64,000 nucleotides of DNA from Microstegium vimineum (taxonomy: Eukaryota; Streptophyta; Magnoliopsida; Poales; Poaceae), in contig CM039120.1 in the NCBI GenBank assembly GCA_022036555.1, positions 34,249,716-34,313,715 of the forward strand, in the 5' to 3' direction. Of this stretch, positions 32,977 to 44,035 are shown in pieces. The notes beneath the pieces are model-generated. The model was not told where the DNA came from and made no database searches. It worked only from the letters and a program-made list of their open reading frames with translations. Positions within the stretch are counted from its first letter, which is position 1. Every line of letters begins with the position of its first letter. Both the position numbers and the translations under genes were made by a program.

Positions 32977-33159
32977 ACAATCCCTCCCTCCGGCTTTGTA
33001 ATTGACCTACAAGAGAGATCAATTCTTTTTAGGTACCTAAACTTGCTTGGGTCCTCCAAGGTTAGTTACCAAAGATTTTGGTACCCAAATGGACTTCTTT
33101 GAAGCCATCCAAGGTGCACCAACAAACTTGGCATGAACACCATTAGTACCCTTGGAAAG
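32977..33159 (-). pseudogene. B2 end of gag, split by solo LTR A3
   Basis: The minus strand reads GAPWMASKKSIWVPKSLV and a second VPK, a motif of the Gag-protease junction in Sireviruses. The frame crosses the A3 insertion: bases from 35131 rightward carry on with a KIKKAKQDVSS-type sequence. A TAG at 33041 closes the frame. Confidence 0.7.
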
Positions 33160-35125
33160 TGAAGGACCGAGAACGGCGACCAAAGGGGGGGTGAAGGGGA
33201 GCCAAATAAAATTCAACTCAAAGACTTGGCCCTTGTCCCAAACTCACACCCAAAACTTGACCTCGGAAGAACCGACTCGCACACGACCTAACAAGTAGGT
33301 GGACACCTTAGGAAGACCCCTAAAGGTGTAGTGGAGCGGTCGGAGAAGATGGAGAACGATCAAAGCCACGGACTCTAAACTGATACACAGAGAGCGGTAC
33401 TCTCAACCCCTAGAGAGAAGAGGCAAGAGCACACCCAAAAATACTTATGAGAACTGGTCTCAAAATTACCTAATCAGGTTCCTTACGTGAATACGAATCC
33501 AACGCAACAAACGGAACTTGATTCGGAGTGCGGACGAGAGAGAAATGGCCAAAACAGCGACGAAGAAAATCCTGAAAACCTTGCTGGAAGGGTGACGGAC
33601 GCTGGCGACGGACTGAGGCCGACAGGCGACGGACGCTGCTCTGTCAGGAGCGTCCGATGCTCAAAAAACAGCCCGAAAACAGCCCCAGCGACGGACGATC
33701 GCAACGGACGCTGTCGTCAGCACTACGTAGCATCCGGCGCCTCCGACGGACCGTCCGATGCCAAACTTTGGAGCGTCGTACGCCCCCGAAATCTGCACAG
33801 TGAACCCGAAAATCGTTTTCTCTCCGCCAAATCTTCCCAAAACTCAACCAAATGAACTCCATCTACAACCAAACTTTGTAGGCATGATCCTTGTACAGCT
33901 GGGGAGCTAATCCTAAGAAATCATCGCTCAATTTGGTGAGAATTAAAGGGAAATGAGGATTTGGGGGAAAAGGGGCAAGAACGAAGAACACCACAAAGAA
34001 ATCACCCGATCTACGCACTCATGAGGTTTAAGGGGAATTCCTTCAGTGCAAAGATGCTCCTCATGAATACGAACAACTTGGTTCAAACGGATTTGCAGGA
34101 GCTACTCCCTACAAAGATAAATCATCTCGGAAAAAAGAGGGAGCAAAAGCAAAACGCGAAGAACACAAGCAAAACGGGGACACGATCAAGAAGTCGAAGC
34201 CACCATGGCTTATGGAGGTTACGGCCTCCGATTCCTCGCAACAAACTCAAGGTTGGTGAAATCAGCCTAGGGATCTCATGAACTAGAGAGAGGGTAGAGA
34301 GAGAGAGAGTTGGGGCAAAATGATTAGGGTTCAAGAGATGGGATGAGGGATACCCCTTCACCCCTACTTATCGGGCTTTGGCTATTTCCCAAAGACCCCC
34401 CTAGATACATTGAGTGAACTACCTAGCCTAAGCATTGCAGTCCAAGCTCCGGAAAATATCTCCCACATTTTGAATGGACGGCCCCGCTTCCTACCGGGAG
34501 TTGTCGTCGCCTCGACGCAACCTCCAGGATTCCGCCACGTGCCATCCCTGCTTCCTCGGAAGCTCCGCCAAGGTTGTGAGGCCCAAACCCAGGAAACCCG
34601 CCACCGGTAGCTTTGGGCTCAACTACCGAACCCCGAGTTTTGAGGCCCAAACTCGGAAACCGTCCTCGGATGGTTTTGAGGCCCAAACCACCAAACCACT
34701 CAACTCGAGCCACCTTGTCTTCGCCCGGTCGGACTCCGAGTCCCCTGAGCCTCCGCTCGACTCGCGCGTCCACCGTCTTGACTTGGTCGACTCGGTCTAT
34801 CTCCATGTCTTCTCACACTCGCCGGTGCCAAGTACTAGCCACCATAGCTAGTCCACCGGCACCCATGGTCCCTCAGTCCGAGCCCCGCTTCCGCCCTTCA
34901 CCGCTCTCAGTCCATCAGGACGGCAAGCCTCTACTCGACCTTCTCCATGCCATTGACCACTGTCACTAGGCATAGCACCTGCACACCACAAGCCGATTGA
35001 CAAGCACATGTTTCTGCTTTCGCAGAGGTTAGGTTAAGCCACTCAAACTGAAACACTCACGTGTTGGTCAATCACTCATCATCAAAACTGAACATACATG
35101 GGTACTTATCCACCATGTGTTCGCA
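33160..35125 (-). repeat. Family A solo LTR A3, TSD GAAAG
   Basis: 1966 bp in minus orientation, flanked by GAAAG (33155-33159 and 35126-35130). It has both canonical ends and no internal sequence. The antisense frame is open for 118 codons (34613-34969), and a GACGGACGCT-type cluster is at 33590-33780. Confidence 0.94.
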
Positions 35126-35320
35126 GAAAGTACATAGAAGAAATCAACTCTCATGGAGGATACATCTTGTTTGGCCTTCTTGATCTTGCATGCTTGCTCA
35201 TTGTCACAGTTGACGGTAATTACGAGCTATTTTATCACCATCAAAACACTGTCAACATCCTCATATTCAAAGGAAAACAAGAATAACACAAACATAATTT
35301 ACCCAATAATTAGTTCCACA

Positions 35321-36682
35321 TGTCCCATGACTATTTGAGTGTAGGTAATGACAAATGGGGACTTTTGGGAGTTAGTGGGCCCACTTAGGGGGGTGACCAA
35401 CCACCCTGTGGGGCCACTAGACCTCCCAAGCCCCCCATGATCCAAGTAACACTCTCCAAAGCACTTTCTACCCCTTGGATCCAAGTGTGCTACCTCTCAA
35501 CAGTTCTGGATCAAAGCACGAGGATCCATGGGCCCAACATGACATATTTCCAAGTATGGCAAATGTGCAAAAATCATACACCATCATGATGGGCATTACC
35601 TCTAGAAGATACCTGCAAAAGATGAGCTCATTTGGCCAAAACTTTGGTTCGGCCGAACCACCCTATGTGCCCATAGGCCACCCACATGATCCCTGTGCTG
35701 TGGGGACACCTCCTGAGGGAAAAGTGGCAGGGCCCACCTGCCATTAGGGTCGGCCGAACTAGGTCAGGTGCCCAAAAGGTGCACCGACCTCCCCACCGAC
35801 TTCCTGCATGCCTCCATGCACCCACTTGAAGTGACGTGGATCGCTGACGTGGCACCGGAGTAGCCCCTACTCCACCTCTAGCTATAAATAGACCCCTAGG
35901 CCCTCACTCTCACTCATGCCTCATTGGAGAAACTAATCCTTAGTATCTTCGCGGAGCTCTGTAGTAGTGCTATGCTAGTTGGAAGAGAGTGAGGAAATCC
36001 TAGAGGAGAGTCGGGCCTGTTTGGTGTCTTCTCCGAGTTGTACCTTAGCGGATGCGATCCTCTTGTAAGTTCAGCACTTGTAAGTGATACATCCGAGTTC
36101 TTTGTAGCATTCAATATTCTAAATCTGGTTTAGTTGTTATACATCTTTTCGCGCTTGTTCATCGCTTTACTTTAAGTAGAGTGCTTTAGTCCTTAGCTTG
36201 GGTTAAAGTAGTAAGAATAGTGTAGACGTGGTGTCTAGACTAGATCTTACCTTTGTAAACCGCTTATCGCACGGATTGTTTGTGGATGCTAGTAGGTGGT
36301 GACAGCCCTATCTAGTCTTTGTATTCCACCACGTGTGTAAGATAAGTTCTTAAAAGGTAGGGCCTCAATACAACATGATGGCGCGGTCCGGTTAGAGTTT
36401 TGCCCTCTTTCTAATCTATCCCATCGCCTCCTGCAAGAGAAGGGCTGATAAAGCCAGTATAACCAGCTATACCTTGTTAGATATCTTTGCTACATCAAAC
36501 CTCTCAATCCAGTTATCATAGTCTCCCTTGATCCATCATAGGGCATATCTTTAATCCTAGTTAGATCACTATCGTTCCCTGAAGAAAATACGATACCTAG
36601 AATACTCCCGATGAAGTGCTACATCGGTATGATCTATGGGCTTGCGGATTTATCCAATAGTCATAAGAAATACCAACAAGCA
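35321..36682 (+). repeat. Athila-like LTR, copy 1
   Basis: Right end ATACCAACAAGCA at 36682, four bases before the primer site. Left end placed at TGTCCCATGAC; this is a guess because no second LTR is available. TATA box at 35883. Confidence 0.65.
35883..35890 (+). promoter_or_regulatory. TATA box in Athila-like LTR copy 1
   Basis: AGCTATAAATAGACCCC, a textbook plant TATA box about 560 bp into the LTR. Confidence 0.7.
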
Positions 36683-36686
36683 TTTC

Positions 36687-36704
36687 TGGCGCTGTTGTCG
36701 GGGA
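36687..36704 (+). promoter_or_regulatory. Primer binding site, tRNA-Asp type, copy 1
   Basis: TGGCGCTGTTGTCGGGGA, one base different from the copy 2 site. Sites of the form TGGCGCCGTTGCCGGGGA complement the 3' end of plant tRNA-Asp and are usual in Athila/Tat elements. Confidence 0.8.
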
Positions 36705-36786
36705 ACAGTAGCTTTTAACTAGAACCCTTTGGTCCTATTATCCTTGTTTTATCTTTCTTTTCATTTTATCCTTTTTCATATACACC

Positions 36787-37824
36787 ATGAACGAACCATC
36801 CATCTCTCACCTTGCTTTTCCAAACGGCCATAGTTTGGAACCACCACCATCATCACATCCCATCCTTTCACCCAACTATGAGTTTTGCCCTAACTTCATA
36901 GCCAAAGTTTGGGAACAATCTTTCTCTGGGGATGAAGATGAAAATCCATACTCACCTACGTGAATTTGAACAATTGTGTTCATGTGTCAACATCCAAGGG
37001 ATGAGGCAAGGTACCCTTAAGTGGAAGCTATTTCCGTTCTCTTTGACGGGAATAGCCAAACGATGGTACCTTCGCCACGTAGATGGTGTAAATGGAGAAT
37101 GGGAAAAGTTACAATCCAAATTCTGCCTAGCTTTCTTCCCCATTCCTCGTGTTGTTCATCTTCGAAAAGAGGTCATCAACTTCTCACAAAAGGAGAAAGA
37201 ACCTCTAGGTGCGGCATGGGCCCGTCTTTTAGAGCTAACATCATCTGGCCCTGATCTTGCTATAACCGAGCCAACATTGGTACAAAAACTTTTATGGCTG
37301 TCTTAGCAAAGATTCTGCACAACTTCTCAATATAACTTCCGGGGGAGCCTCCCTGTGTTTATCCGTTAGTGTAGGGAAGAATCTTGTCACAAAGATTCTT
37401 GACACTTCCTCTACTAACGATTATAATGAAGGACCTGAGGAAGAACAAAAACTAACCCCTAGAAAAGAAATCTTGATAGCCGAATTATCACCACTCTTAT
37501 CTAAAGATTCTGTCATCAATCTTGAACCACAAATACCACAAATCTTGAAGGAAGAAGAAATCCAACACATAAATCATTCCTTCGAGTTCGAGGCTAACCT
37601 TTCATATGATCTTGCTGGTTTTGGGAATGCCCAAAATGATCCTTTCCTAAAGAGATCTTCTAAGAAACATCTTTCTAAGCCTCTCATGAAGGGATCTCTT
37701 CAAAAACCTCCCAAATCAACATCATCTTATGCCTCGACTTCACGCATGGCACATCAGGAAAAGTCTAGGATCCCTCATAAAGGAATGACGAGTGAGCTTG
37801 TAGAAGGAATGACGAGTGTAGAGT
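36787..37824 (+). pseudogene. Athila-like gag, copy 1
   Basis: ATG at 36787 (MNEPSISHLAF). After a frameshift at about 36955 the frame 36932-37306 carries HLREFEQLCSCVNIQGM, LKWKLFPFSLTGIAKRWY and FCLAFFPIPRVVHLRKEV, the conserved Athila Gag core. A second frameshift is followed by 37473 onward (acidic, then Lys/Ser-rich). Breakpoint at about 37825. Confidence 0.82.
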
Positions 37825-38356
37825 TTTGGAAGAGTTCCGGCCGGTCGGTGCTTCTTCATCGCTGTATTCTTTGGGATCAGATTCCACTCGCCCAGGATCT
37901 GTATTCGTAGTGCAGACGTGGTGGCTAGGCTAGGTTTACTTGTGATTGTCCCCTGTTTTTTTGGATAACGGTAGCTCGCGTAGGTGACTCTTATAGCTAC
38001 GTTGATTCCTGTGTAGTTTGTTTCCCGTAATAGGTTTGGTAGGCATATAGGTGCTTGGTAGGAGAGAACTCTGTTTTCTGCTCTTATTTAAGTCATCGCC
38101 CTTAAAGATCATAAAAGATAAAGCTTACATAGTGACCAGAACTAGAAAGTCCTTGGTTCTTTCTCCTCTTATCAATAGTTATCTATACTTGTTTGTGAAA
38201 TGGGTTAAGTTAATATAGACTTAGTCATCCTCATACACCGTTCCTTTGGGTTCGATATTTAAAACTGGTTATCTCGGTGAAGTGCTACATCGGTGTTTAT
38301 CTGTGCGCTTGCGGATAATTAATTTACTCGTGTGCTCTAACAAATACCAACAAGCA
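37825..38356 (+). repeat. Athila-like LTR, copy 2, 3' portion
   Basis: Shares with copy 1 the blocks GCAGACGTGGTGGCTAG, GAAGTGCTACATCGGT and the end AATACCAACAAGCA, but most of it differs, so the two copies belong to separate subfamilies. Left boundary approximate. Confidence 0.65.
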
Positions 38357-38360
38357 TTTC

Positions 38361-38378
38361 TGGCGCCGTTGTCGGGGA
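38361..38378 (+). promoter_or_regulatory. Primer binding site, tRNA-Asp type, copy 2
   Basis: TGGCGCCGTTGTCGGGGA, four bases after the LTR end; 17 of 18 positions match the usual tRNA-Asp site. Confidence 0.85.
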
Positions 38379-38730
38379 ACGGTTGTTTCTTCTTTGAGAT
38401 TGACTTTAAGTTTAGCTTAATCTTGTATTATACTTTTATCTTTGCTTTATTTATTTTATTGTCTTGTTTTTATCTTTTTTTAAAAAAATGAAATCCACAC
38501 CTCAACTTTTTTTATCAATTTGGAGCACCATCAGGTTTATGTTTGTAGCTAGGAAAATCATCTAAACCTATCACATCACCTGGCTATGAACTATGTCCGA
38601 GGTTAATTCGCTTAGTTTAGGAAAACACTTTTTCTGGCAATTCTATCGAAAACCCCTATTCCCATTTAAATGATTTTGAAGAGACTTGTTCATGTCTTCA
38701 TATCGAAAGCATGAGTAATGAAATGTTAAG

Positions 38731-39795
38731 GTGGAAGCTTTTTCCATTCTCACTAATGGGAAAGCCAAACATTGGTATAAGCGTCATGTTGGGAGTAGTC
38801 GAGGAGATTGGGAAACGTTATGTTCTAAATTTTGTCTTAATTTTTTCCCTATCGATAGAGGCGCTAAACTTCGTTTGGAAATAATAGGCTTTAAACAATT
38901 AGATAACGAACTGCTAGGTAAGGCTTGGGAGCGTTTTGACAATTTTGTGAATTCGAGACCTTGTATTGCTTTGTCAGAACCTATTCTTTTACAACATTTC
39001 TTTTTAGGCCTTAATGAAAAAAATAGAGAATATCTTAACTTGTCCGCAGGAGGAGCTTTTATGCATATTACTACTACACATGCTAAAACAATTCTTATGA
39101 ATATCTTAAATGATCTTCCTACTGAAAAAGAAGAGTTAATAGAAGTAGAAACTCAGCTAGCTAAATCTGATCCTTTGTGTGAATCTTTTAAACCTTTAGC
39201 TAGCGTAGAGCCTGAACTATCTGATAAAGAAAAGAAGATATCTCCACTTCGTGACGTTATGCTTGATTTTGAGGATGAACTTTTTGATGATTATGGAAGT
39301 ACCTCAAACTATCAAGTAATTATGAAACCTCAAGGATATAATTCCAAAGTTTTAAATCATGTTCATCCTGATGAGGTAAAGTTCTTTAAAGAGACAACAA
39401 AAGAGTTAATCTTTGTTTTGAGTGATGAGTGGTTAGAAGAATCAGAACTTTCATTTGATCCTATTCATTTAGATTATCACTCTATTAATCTTAAATGTCA
39501 AATTGACAGAGATCCTTTTGATGCCCTTTATAATCCTAATGTGAGTATTAATATCATGTCTGCTATGTTTGCAAAAAGATTTTTAAAAGACATGCCTTTA
39601 ATCCCCACAACTAAAATGCTAAAAAGTCTTTCAGGCCACATTATTCCTAGTTCAGGAGTAATATGTGCCTTTCTTATTTATGTTAATGGAGTCCAAGTCC
39701 TATTAAATTTCTACATCTTTGATGTTTGGGAGTTTGACGTGTTGATAGGATTGCCATAGAGAGACTTATTCAACAAGGCCAAATAGGAAAAATAG
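38731..39795 (+). CDS. Athila-like gag and protease region, copy 2
   Basis: Open from 38731 to 39759 (342 codons). Gag: EAFSILTNGKAKHWYKRHV, FCLNFFPIDRGAKLRLEI, GGAFMHITTTHAK. The protease-like part near residues 270-340 has ALYNPNVSINIMS, where the family has a catalytic Asp in place of Asn, and VLIGLP. A one-base loss before 39760 shifts the frame, which then runs to the A4 insertion. The likely gag start is the ATG at 38488, but the frame between is broken. Confidence 0.8.
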
Positions 39796-39900
39796 TGAAG
39801 GACTGAGAACGGCGACCAGAGGAGGGAGGGTGAATGGGAGCCTCAAATTTCTCTCAAAATGTTCGGGCCACTCTTCCCAAAAACCAAACCTAGTTGCTGG
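39796..39900 (-). repeat. A4 3' LTR remnant (terminal 105 bp)
   Basis: TGAAGGACTGAGAACGG on the plus strand is the inverted LTR terminus. It joins gag at AGTTGCTGG/AAGAAGACG. Two shared G bases at the joint may be microhomology. Confidence 0.9.
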
Positions 39901-40573
39901 AAGAAGACGTACCGCCGGGGCCAGAAACCAACGCCATAGATGGTTACGGCGGGTTCTCAAGCTTGGCCCGGGTCTGGTAGTCAATCTCCGAGGACTTGAG
40001 CTTGTTGAACAGCTCGTCCACGGTCAGGGCATCATAGCCCGGTGACTCCTGAATGGCAGCCACCTTCATCTCCCATACCTTCCGATCAAGAGCATGCAAA
40101 AGCTTGATAGCCATCTCATGATCATCATAAGGCAAGTTGGCTCGATTAGCACACATCTTGTTGACGATAGATTGGAAGCGAGTGAACATCCCGTCAATAG
40201 ATTCGCCGGCCAACTGAGCAAAGTTCTCGTACTCTCTACGGTACGTGTTGAAGAGTTTGGACTTGATCTGAGGGTTTCCCTCATGATATCTCAAGAGTGT
40301 TTGCCAGATCTCCCGTGTCGTAGTGAGACTAGAAACCCGCTCAAACTCTGGAAGAGGCAGACAAGAGAAGAGAATGCTACGGGCTCTTGCATTTGACGCA
40401 TGTTGCGTAACCTGGGCATCGGTGATTCGAGCCTCAAGAACCACGTAATTCTCATTCTCACAAATCTCCCAAAACTTTGTGTCAAGCCCTTGGAGGTAAG
40501 CCGACATGCGCACCTTCCAATAGGCAAAGTTGGTTCCATCAAAGTAGGAAGGTTTACCAGCACCTCGCTCCAT
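39901..40573 (-). CDS. A4 gag N-terminal part
   Basis: ATG at 40573 (MERGAGKPSYFDGTNFAYW), then KVRMSAYLQGLDTKFWEI, ARARSILFSCLPLPEFERV, YRREYENFAQLAGES, MFTRFQSIVNKM, LHALDRKVWEMKVAAIQ. About 210 codons, UBN2-type Gag, cleaner than A1 or A5 over the same stretch. The zinc knuckles are lost by the deletion at 39901. Confidence 0.88.
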
Positions 40574-40620
40574 GTCGCCTTCGTGGATCAAGAACCGTGT
40601 AAGGTGGATTGATCCTTAAC

Positions 40621-40634
40621 CGACTCTGATACCA
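40621..40634 (-). promoter_or_regulatory. A4 primer binding site (initiator Met tRNA)
   Basis: The minus strand reads TTGGTATCAGAGTCGG directly inside the LTR end, matching the usual TGGTATCAGAGC copia site except for one base. Confidence 0.8.
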
Positions 40635-40636
40635 AT

Positions 40637-42070
40637 TGAAGGACCGATAACGGCGACCAGAGGGGGGTGAATGGGAGCCTCAAATTTCTCTCAAAATGTT
40701 CGAGCTACTCTTCCCAAAAACCAAACCCAGTTGCTGGGTGTTCAACCTCCCCCGAGCAACGCGAGCGAGCATTCAGACAAAACCGGCAGTGGAGGAAAAT
40801 CACCGGAAACCCCAAAACACCGGTTCTCAACCCCTAGGGAAAAGAGGCAAGAACCTAGGAAAAATGTGAGAAAACAGCAACCAATAGGGAGCTCCGAACC
40901 AGATGGGACTGAGCCACCGGACTATAGCACGTAGCCCGGAGCTCAGGTCCGACGCCTTCACCCACTGGGACAGGCCGATACAGTGAACTCCCTAGCTCCG
41001 GACTAGAGGCTCCGGACTAGTCCGACGCTCACTTTCAGAAGTCCCGTGCTCACACAGAAGACAACCAGTGAGTGCCTAGGCTCCGGACAACTAGTCCGAC
41101 ACTCACCGTGGGACTATGGGAAGTGGTCCGGTGCACACAATCGCCACAGTGCAAAAACCACACAAAGCACCCTACCTCCAGACACCTCGTCCGACGCTCA
41201 CCGTCAGACTAATGAGCTTGGTCCGACGCGTGAGTGAAACCCTCAGCAGAGCCACCGGACTACTTTCAATGGTCCGGTGTTCACAAGGCTGGGTGGTCCG
41301 GAGGGTGGTCCGACGCTCACGAACAGAAAAGCTGAAGCCCGCAAAAAAACGTTTCCACTCTGCCAAATCTTCCCAAAACTCTACCAAATGATCACCAACT
41401 GCAACCAAACTTTGTAGGCAAGATCCTAGTGTAGTTGGGCAGCTATCCCAAAGAAATCATCGCTCAATTTGGCTTAGAGCAAAGGGAGGAAAGAGATTTG
41501 GGGAAAATCTCAAGAACGAAGAACTCCGCAAGGAAAACGCCCGATCTACGCACTCGTGAGGTTTGAGGTGAATTCCTTTGGTGCAAAGAAGCTCCTAACG
41601 ATTACGCACAACTTGGCTCAAACGGATTTGCAAGAGCTACTCCCTACAAAGAGAAATCATCTCGGGAAAAGAGGGAGCAAAAGCAAAACATGAAGAACAT
41701 AAGCAAAACGGGGACACAATCACGAAATCGAAGCCACCATGGCTTACGGAGGTTACGGCCTCCGATTCCTCGCGACAAACTCAAGTTCTTACAAAGGTTT
41801 GTGGAAGCAACCTAGGGATCTCATGAACTAGAGAGAGAGAGGGGGGCAAGTGATTAGGGTTCCAGAAGATCAGATGAGGATACCCCTTCATCCTCTATTT
41901 AACGAGGCTTTGGCTATTTCCCAAAGACCCCCTAGATACAAGACCGAATTACCTAGCCCTAAGACATTGTAATCCAAGTCGGTAACTCTCAGCCACTCAT
42001 TTGAATGGACGGCCCCGCTTCCTGCCGGAGTTGCCGTCGCCTCTACGCAACCTCCAGGATTCCGCCACGT
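40637..42070 (-). repeat. A4 5' LTR, U5-side part
   Basis: From TGAAGGACCGATAACGG (inverted terminus) to the A5 insertion point; the last five bases, CACGT, are the A5 target duplication. At 40960-41330 it has TCCGGACTAGTCCGACGCTC-type palindromic words where other copies have CGTCCGTCGC-type words. Confidence 0.93.
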
Positions 42071-43972
42071 TGCGAACACATGGTGCATAAGTACCCATGG
42101 ATGTTCATCTTTGATGATGAGTGGTTGACCAACACGTGAGTGTTTCAGTTTGAGTGGCTTACCCTAACCTCTGCGAAAGCAGAAATGTGTGCTTGTCTAT
42201 CGGCTTGTGGTGTGCAGGTGCTATTCCTAGTGACAGTGGTCAATGGCGTGGAGAAGGTCGAGTAAAGGTTTGCCGTGCCGATGGACTGAGAGTGGTGAAG
42301 GGCGGAAGCGGGGCTCGGACTGAGGGACCATGGGCGTCGGCGGACTAGCTGTGGTGGCTAGTACTTGGCATCGACGAGTTCGAGAAGACATGGAGGTAGA
42401 CCGAGTCGACCGAGTCAAGACGGTGGGCATGCGAGTCGAGCGGAGGTTCAGGGGACTCGGAGTCCGACCGGGCGAACACAAGGTGGCTCGCATTGAGTGG
42501 TTTGGTGGTTTGGGCCTCAAAACCCTCCGCGTCGGTTTCCGAGTTTGGGCCGCAAAACTCGGGGTTCGGTAGTTGAGCCCAAAGCTACCGGTGGCAGGTT
42601 TCCTGGGTTTGGGCCTCAAAACCTAGGTGGGGCTTCCGAGGAAGTGGGGATGGCACGTGGCGGAATCCTGGAGGTTGCATCGAGGCGACGGCAACTCCCG
42701 GCAGGAAGCGGGGCCGTCCATTCAAAATGCAGGGGATATTTTTCGGAGCTTGGACTGCAATGCTTAGGCTAGGTAGTTCACTCAATGTATCTAGGGGGGT
42801 CTTTGGGAAATAGCCAAAGCCCGATAAGTAGGGGGTGAAGGGGTATCCCTCATCCTATCTCTTGAACCCTAAACATTTTGCCCCAACTCTCTCTCTCTCT
42901 ACCCTCTCTCTAGTTCATGAAATCCCTAGATTGATTTCACCAACCTCTGTAAAAACTTGAGTTTGTTGCGAGGAATCGGAGGCCGTAACCACCGTAAGCC
43001 ATGGTGGCTTCGATTTCTTGACCGTGTCCCCATTTTGCTTGTGTTCTTCGCGTTATGCTTTTGTTCCCCTCTTTTTCCTGAGATGATTTCTCTTTGTAGG
43101 GAGTAGCCCTTGCAAATCCGTTTGAACCAAGTTCTTGGTACTCGTGAGGAGCATCTTTGCACCGAAGGAATTTTCCTAAAACCTCACGAGCACATAGAAC
43201 GGGCGATTTCTTTGCGGAGTTCTTCGTTCTTGCCCCTTTTCCCCCAAATCCTCGTTTCCCTTCAATCCTCTCCAAATTGAGCAATGATTTCTTCGGGATA
43301 GCTCCTCCATAGCACTAGAAATATGCCTACCAAGTTGGGTTGCTAGTGCAGATCATTTGGTTAGGATTTGGGAAGTTTTGGTGGAGAAAAAAATCGCTTT
43401 TCGAGCTTTCTGCGTTTCTGTCGGGGCGTCGGACGCTCCGACGGTTTTTGCATCGGACACTAGTACGTGCTGACGTCAGCATCCGTCGCTCGACTTGTCT
43501 GTGTCCTTTGGTTTTGGCGTCGGACGCTCTTCAGAGTCCGTCGCCCAGCGTCCGTCGCATCTTGTGCGCTGTGCAGTTCTGTCAGGCTTTCAGGTAGTCC
43601 GACAGACGCTCGTCCAAGCGTCCGTCGCCAAGCGTTCGTCGCTTCAGCAGTTCTCAGCTTTTGTAAGGCTCTCTGGAAGGCCGACGGACGCTCGCCTAAG
43701 CGTCCGTCGCCAGCGTCCGACGCCCTGCCTTGGAGCGTCCGTCGCGCTGTGTTCTAGCGTCCGTCGCCCTGCTGTCTATCGTCCGTCGCCTGCTTTTCTG
43801 GCTGATTTGCTTGGAACTCTTTTTTGGGGTTTCCGGTGAGTTTTTTCTCCACTCCCGGTGAGTACCCAGCAACTGGGTTTGGTTTTTTGGGAAGAGTGGC
43901 CCGAATATTTCGTGAGAAATTTGAGGCTCCCATTCACCCCCCCCCCCTCTGGTCGTCGTTCTCGGTCCTTCA
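42071..43972 (+). repeat. A5 5' LTR
   Basis: 1902 bp, TGCGAACACATGG to CTCGGTCCTTCA. A poly-C run lies at 43937-43947. A dense set of GCGTCCGTCGC/GCGTCGGACGC words spans 43420-43790. Antisense open frame 42227-42619. Confidence 0.95.
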
Positions 43973-43974
43973 AT

Positions 43975-43990
43975 TGGTATCAGAGCCGGT
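43975..43990 (+). promoter_or_regulatory. A5 primer binding site (initiator Met tRNA)
   Basis: TGGTATCAGAGCCGGT, two bases inside the LTR; the first 12 bases fit the usual copia site complementary to initiator Met tRNA. Confidence 0.88.
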
Positions 43991-44035
43991 TAAGGATCAA
44001 TCCACCTTACACGGTTCTTGATCCGCGAAGGCGAC

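Larger units (their letters stand above)
30399..35320 (-). mobile_element. Family B-like Sirevirus element B2, both ends lost
   Basis: Minus-strand gag end, protease, integrase and RT, closely alike to B3 in protein sequence. It breaks inside RT at about 30399 on the left. On the right, coding similarity fades beyond about 35220 and the Athila-like LTR starts at 35321. It is interrupted by solo LTR A3. Confidence 0.87.
35321..37824 (+). mobile_element. Athila-like Ty3/gypsy copy 1, truncated
   Basis: LTR, primer site complementary to tRNA-Asp type, and part of gag, all on the plus strand. It breaks into the LTR of a second, related but clearly different Athila-like copy at about 37825. No polymerase remains. 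Confidence 0.75.

Noticed and set aside
43937..43947. Poly-C run as an assembly fault
   Set aside because: The same C-rich stretch occurs at the same LTR position in several copies on both strands (52768, 62451), so it is part of the family; only its exact length is doubtful.
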